NCBI RefSeq assembly: GCF_009884975.1
Contig: NZ_CP041970.1
Span: forward strand, 1,364,001-1,428,000
DNA length: 64,000 bases
Origin: Acinetobacter dispersus
GTDB lineage: Bacteria > Pseudomonadota > Gammaproteobacteria > Pseudomonadales > Moraxellaceae
Direction: 5' to 3'
The translations under genes were made by a program, and so were the position numbers. Of the stretch, positions 63,928 to 64,000 are shown piece after piece. Below the pieces are notes generated by a model. It was not told the origin of the DNA. It was given only the letters and a program-made list of their open reading frames with translations, and made no database searches. The stretch's first letter is position 1. Each line of letters begins with the position of its first letter.

Positions 63928-64000
63928 ATGATTGATTTTATTTACTATACGCTAGACAGATAAGAGATGATAACTGAGTTTCTAGAATTTAATAATATTT

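Noticed and set aside
1-64000. tRNA, rRNA, integrase, transposase or phage genes
   Set aside because: I looked for tRNA-like cloverleaf strings, rRNA motifs and DDE or integrase motifs and found none that hold.

Overview
The window looks like chromosome of a gamma-proteobacterium of the Acinetobacter / Moraxellaceae type. This is inferred from the AT-rich composition, the aroQ-accB-accC order, the NasT/NasS-controlled nitrate cluster with a NirD-FAD fusion, the tyrosine-catabolism cluster next to an aromatic amino-acid permease, and a pair of short BLUF photoreceptors. I found no rRNA, tRNA, CRISPR array, transposase or phage gene. The species cannot be fixed from sequence reading alone.

Layout. 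(1) 1-6.8 kb is an AT-rich accessory island of small proteins: an overlapping pair cut by the left edge, a 60-residue Gln/Asn polymer, a DUF421 membrane protein, a lipoprotein, a glycine-zipper protein, a hemerythrin-like protein and two paralogue pairs. Several have their own perfect-stem terminator, as in a set of separately expressed stress or envelope proteins. (2) 6.8-12.2 kb: D-serine ammonia-lyase, a DUF1302 outer-membrane protein, a small serine hydrolase and an AraC regulator. (3) 12.3-21.1 kb: a compact seven-gene catabolic operon (quinone-oxidoreductase-like, TauD/TfdA dioxygenase, beta-keto acid cleavage enzyme, MFS carrier, DsbA/FrnE-like protein, Rieske ferredoxin, YeiH-type exporter) with a LysR regulator and a divergent MFS carrier. 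No pathway is obvious and an organosulfur substrate is the best guess. (4) 21.4-22.6 kb: a tandem duplication with one decayed copy. (5) 22.4-33.8 kb: assimilatory nitrate genes (mobA-like, nasA, nirD-FAD fusion, nirB, narK), with the divergent nasT-nasS pair. The leader before narK shows a sigma-54 promoter, two ANTAR-type hexaloop hairpins and an overlapping terminator.

(6) 34.4-36.8 kb: the housekeeping aroQ-accB-accC operon. (7) 36.8-40.2 kb: a secreted hypothetical, an amidase and an HcaT-like carrier. (8) 40.3-46.8 kb: tyrosine catabolism (aroP-like permease, fahA, maiA, a VOC protein, an IclR regulator, hpd). Pairs of 15-bp boxes exactly 20 bp apart lie in both control regions. (9) 47.9-52.8 kb: GntP permease, iron-dependent alcohol dehydrogenase and methylmalonate-semialdehyde dehydrogenase, with an IclR regulator. 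A perfect 11+3+11 palindrome sits on the predicted transcription start. (10) 53-56.8 kb: a GltB-like FMN protein and three cell-envelope proteins of unknown role. (11) 56.8-60.6 kb: low-molecular-weight tyrosine phosphatase, murB, ElyC/YdcF-like protein and a lipase-like hydrolase in one operon. (12) 61-64 kb: small hypotheticals, two tandem BLUF proteins, a membrane protein behind an orphan hairpin, and a cold-shock protein.

The most useful leads are the NasT leader RNA, the twin-box tyrosine regulon, the GntP operator-promoter overlap, the TauD-BKACE-YeiH operon, and the stress island with its repeated WR-YY-LDYDRD domain.
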